Below are positions 60,286-64,000 of a DNA stretch of 64,000 nt, in pieces. Under the pieces are notes generated by a model that was given only the letters and a program-made list of their open reading frames with translations, had not been told where the DNA came from and did no database searches. Both the position numbers and the translations under genes were made by a program. Origin of the DNA: Antedon mediterranea (taxonomy: Eukaryota > Echinodermata > Crinoidea > Comatulida > Antedonidae); contig NC_092671.1 of the NCBI RefSeq assembly GCF_964355755.1, positions 40,747,804 through 40,811,803 of the forward strand, in the 5' to 3' direction. Positions within the stretch are counted from its first letter, which is position 1, and each line of letters begins with the position of its first letter.

Positions 60286-60622
60286 GTCCACTAAGTGGAG
60301 TGGAGCTGTGGCTTGGTGGTTATGATGCTTGGCTACCAATCAAAGGGTCCTGGGTTCAAGTCCTGTCATATGTCAGGGTTTTTTTCTCATGACAATTTAC
60401 AACTCCACTCCCAAAGACTTAATAATAAGTCTTTGTCTATGTAGAGCATCTTGTGTATATGTTTGTCTTATATGTTCTAGTGCAGTATATGGAGAGCCAT
60501 CTCGATAGTGCTTTGCACTCATGGCAATCCTCAGGGTGCTGCACCGCTGTATTGTCATGTATTGTTGTGCCTGAAAATTGAATAAAAAATAAAAAAAAAA
60601 AAAAATAATAATAATATAATAG
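60286..60622 (+). mobile_element. tRNA-derived SINE (family C)
   Basis: A-box-like TGTGGCTTGGTGGTTATGAT GC and a B box GGGTTCAAGTCC are followed by an unrelated body, a 3' end TATTGTCATGTATTGTTGTG CCTGAAAATTGAAT and an A-rich AATAAAAAAT tail. Confidence 0.82.
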
Positions 60623-60751
60623 ATGTCTATATAGACTTCCTATACATTACTATGTACCATAGTAGTTTTTACGTATACGTATAATAACTATTATTAATTA
60701 TGTGGTCTCATAACAATGTCAATGTATTATTACACATTAATGAATAGATTC

Positions 60752-61040
60752 TTAGTAGTAGAAAAAAAACAAGCATGTGCTCAGGCCGTGACGGGTTATA
60801 GAATACTTAATGGTCAATACAAAAACATCCCACTTTGAATCTCTTAGATATAGAACATACTGCATAACATTACTTGCAAAATGTATTGCTGCTCAATATG
60901 ATTTTAATTTAAGAATAACAATTACAACGTTTAGGTTGAACATTTCATAAACGTAGGAAAGAGAGTAGAGGGGTTTTATTTATAACTGTAAAATAAAACC
61001 CCTCGGCCTGAGCACATGCTTGTTTTTTTTCTACTACTAA
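60752..61040. mobile_element. MITE with perfect 37-bp terminal inverted repeats
   Basis: 60752-60788 (starts TTAGTAGTAGAAAAAAAACA) is the exact reverse complement of 61004-61040. A second nested hairpin (GAGGGGTTTTATTT against AAATAAAACCCCTC) lies at about 60968-61004, against the right end. The outermost TA on each side could be a TA target duplication, which would point to a Tc1/mariner-type parent. Non-coding, 289 bp. Confidence 0.9.
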
Positions 61041-61985
61041 ATACATACATGGGTTTCCGTAGGGTTCATTAATCATAATCTGGTCAAGGTTAGTAATGAT
61101 GTTACTAAATAATTATGTCCTCAATCGATCGATAATTCAACTTTCAATTCAATTCGAAATAAATTGTTATCTCTCAATGTAAACACAGTGACATCTTCTT
61201 CAATGATAAACACAATAAATACAACTCTTGGGAAAAAAAAGTACTCGACTGTAAGTAAAGCTTATCCAACAAAAACACTAACAATAGAATTAATGTTTAT
61301 GTTCAAGGGCATATGCTCATTGAATGAATGTTATTGACACCATAAGCCCCGAATATTAGATTGCAGTGACGAACAATCAAAAAACAGTTACAATACAATA
61401 ATTGTGTTTTATTCAATCAACATGAATGTTATGATTTGATAGTTTACACACGTCTATACCAAACAAAATCTACGACCAATAATATTACAAATGAAATCTG
61501 TACCATCTTGACTGTTGCAACAGACGACAGTAAATTCACCTCCTAATAATAATGTTAGGCTCCATGGCAAATTCAAATGCATCATCAAACTACTGAATTA
61601 TGTAGAACAGGTGAACATATTATCATTGAAGTGGGATAAACGCCAACAAGTTGCTATAACTTATGCTGACCATAGAATAATAATTGACCGATTGTGTAAA
61701 GTACGTTTTATTTGTTACTGGTGAATTAAAACAATGAAGATTATGCTCTCTTAAAATAATTAATGGAACAAACACAGTATTTAGCGTGATTTTAGATACG
61801 TTAAACACTGAAGTCAAATAAAAAATAAATCAGCTTTTTATTTCGTGATTTGATTTCTATACCATGTATAGGCCTAGTAGGGCTACTACCTGTGGAATTT
61901 AAAGTAACAACGCAGATGTGAGCTGACTCACTCTTTAAAAATTGTTATTTAATTTTCTTTTTACACTAGAATTGGGTCAAGTGCA
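61041..61985. other. Intergenic, nothing recognised
   Basis: AT-rich DNA without a clear gene, element or repeat. Short open frames have no motifs. Confidence 0.4.
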
Positions 61986-61989
61986 GATA

Positions 61990-62590
61990 GATTTATATCA
62001 CTTGTATGGGAATGTTGTACCTTAACGGAGTACCTCAGGTTAAAAACATGGTTTATATCACCCGTCCGTAATAATAGGATTTATACTAGGTTTACGGAGT
62101 ACCTCCGGTTAAAAACATGGTTTATACAGGGAGTTGTAACAACTCCCTGGTTTATATCACCCGTACTATAGGTTTTATACTCGGGTTTACGGGAATGTTG
62201 TACCGTACAGAGTACCTTCGGCTAAAAACGTGGTTTATATCACCCTTATAACTATAGGTTTTATACTCGGGTGTGCGAGAATGTTGTACCGTAACGGAGT
62301 ACCTCAGTTTAAAAACATGGTTTATATCACCCGTACTATAGGTTTTATACTCGGGTGTACGAAAATGTTGTACCGTAACGGAGTACCTCAGGTTTAAAAA
62401 CATGGTTTATATCACCCGTAATATAGGCCTATAAGGTTTTATACTCGGGTGTACGAGAATGTTGTACCGTAACGGCCCGTACCTCAGGTTTAAAAAACAT
62501 GGTTTATATCACCCGTAAAAATAGTGGTATTATACTCGGATTTACGAGAATGTTGTACTGTAACGGAGTACCTCAGGTTTAAAAAATGGT
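61990..62590 (+). repeat. Degenerate tandem repeat of about 85-90 bases, about seven units
   Basis: Each unit contains GAATGTTGTACCGTAACGGA, GTACCTCAGGTT, AAAAACATGGTTTATATCAC CCGTA and GGTTTTATACTCGGGTGTAC. Units vary in length by small indels, so the array is older or less homogenised than those at 50895 or 13455. Confidence 0.92.
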
Positions 62591-64000
62591 CAAATCGCTG
62601 TTTGAAGTTGGTTAATATGTAAATAATCGACCTGATTAATTTTAGTCATGGTCCAGCCAAACGAAATACCAGACATACCTTTACCACCGATTTAGAATAA
62701 GTAAAGTGGGAGTAATCTTCTAATAATTCTGTGTTTGATCTTTTATTTTATTTTTGTTATATTTTTTCCGTGATTCTATCTAGGAGCATGTAGCGATACA
62801 TTTCATAAGCTTTAGTTATTTGTATTTGCCAGTTTATTGTTTAATATTGTCCTTCAGCTAACCCTACACTCTAAAATCACTAAAGAATGAACAGTTAATA
62901 TTATATTTTTTACCGTTTCGTTAAGTGCTGTAATTTCGTTTGTCAATTAGGAATGTTTTGTCAGTTAGTACAACCCAAGAAAAAGTAATTTTTCTGTCAA
63001 AATCCAATAAAGATGTTTGTAATAAATATAAATGGGAAACCAAAATATACGGAAGTTCAAAAAAGGAAATGTATGTTTGTCCAGAACTTTTTTAATTTTA
63101 TCTGGTGACAGAATTACTAGACAAAATATGACAATTGTCCGTGAGGCGGAACCAATTCGTGGTACCGAATCTCCAAATGCGTATGGATATGACGAGTAAT
63201 GCCCATATCCAGGAAATATTTTTCCAGGTACCATCCATCCGTATAAATTACATTATTACCTTCCAAGTGACCTTCTATGTCGTATGACTATGAGCATATT
63301 TATTTCCCAATCCCAATTATAAATATCAGTTAATTGGCACATTAATAAAAGCGAAATGCATTAAAACTGAATTTTTTTCAATCTTCAAAATTGATTATTC
63401 GATTTGATTTTTTCCTTTAAGTTTCTCTGTTTTGATAGTGGTTTAAATTTGATTCATTGTCTAACATTCTTCACAAAACTGGCGGCAAGAACTCTTCCAA
63501 AAAACATAAACCCACACAAAAGTACACTGCAAACTACATTACTTATTAATAACAATTCCAATGACCTCATTCTCTAACAATTTTATTTTCACTTTACAAA
63601 AACATTCAGTGTACTGTAAAACCGAGGGTGCGTGATTTCGAACACTCATCAGTTGTTTGTTAAAAAAAGAAATTTGTCTGTGTAGTAGTTTTTATTTCAG
63701 TTGTAAAGCCATGCAGTACCGTTGCCTCCATGTATGGTTCTCTGACTCCGGAATTAATTAGGGGAATTTTATTTGCGAATTCAGGAAAGGGAAAAGATTG
63801 TCCGAGTTCAAATCGAGGCAGGTTGTGGGAAGAATGCACAATTATTGGAAATGACATCACGGCATAATTACACGAATCTAATAGGGAAAGTTTATCTGAG
63901 GTCGATTGTTAACTGTGAGGTCAACAGATAAAGATGAAAGTTGAATTTTTGCAGTTAATATAAAGTAAAGATCAAGGAGTAAGCCGGTATACCATAAATC
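62591..64000. other. Intergenic to window end, nothing recognised
   Basis: No tandem repeat, SINE or conserved coding sequence found. Open frames at 62965-63234 and 63660-63860 (minus) lack recognisable motifs. Confidence 0.4.

Overview
The window is AT-rich, intron-dense animal nuclear DNA. Every recognisable gene is split by GT-AG introns, and there are no bacterial operons, rRNAs, CRISPR arrays or intact tRNAs. The mix of multi-EGF/ZP adhesion-type proteins, several tRNA-derived SINE families, MITEs, abundant tandem repeats and the recurring short palindrome TAGGCCTA suggests a marine deuterostome invertebrate. My best guess is an echinoderm, but this is inference and I cannot name a species.

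Layout. (1) 407-6020, plus strand: the last six exons of an ALDH16A1-like gene; its 5' part lies upstream of the window. (2) 6934-17038, plus strand: a complete 15-exon ABCB8-like mitochondrial half-ABC-transporter. (3) 17837-18070, plus strand: a possible 77-residue two-helix membrane protein. (4) 18896-24846, minus strand: a nine-exon gene for a secreted protein of about 528 residues. (5) 28106-50226, minus strand: a 27-exon gene for a protein of about 1318 residues with a signal peptide, an N-terminal module shared with gene 4, twelve EGF-like domains each on its own exon, a ZP domain and a C-terminal transmembrane helix. Genes 4 and 5 are head-to-tail paralogues: their module exons share intron phases and even a 41-base microexon. 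(6) 50227-64000: no recognised gene; it holds a 3.4 kb minisatellite just upstream of gene 5, SINEs, MITEs and shorter tandem repeats.

The most unusual feature is the relation between minisatellites and splice sites. Three intronic arrays carry a copy of the neighbouring splice site and a bit of exon in every unit: 48 copies of a 3' splice site in ALDH16A1 (32-bp unit), 39 copies of a 3' splice site in ABCB8 (72-bp unit), and 5 copies of a 5' splice site in an EGF exon (43/44-bp unit). In each, using a wrong copy runs into a stop codon, so correct expression seems to need the one exon-proximal copy. Two more arrays end within about 40 bases of an acceptor, and an ABCB8 intron carries a stray duplicate of its upstream exon. 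Local tandem duplication that ignores exon/intron borders therefore looks like a general process here.

Exon borders were set by hand from reading frame, phase and GT/AG dinucleotides. Family names rest on remembered family patterns, not on a database search.
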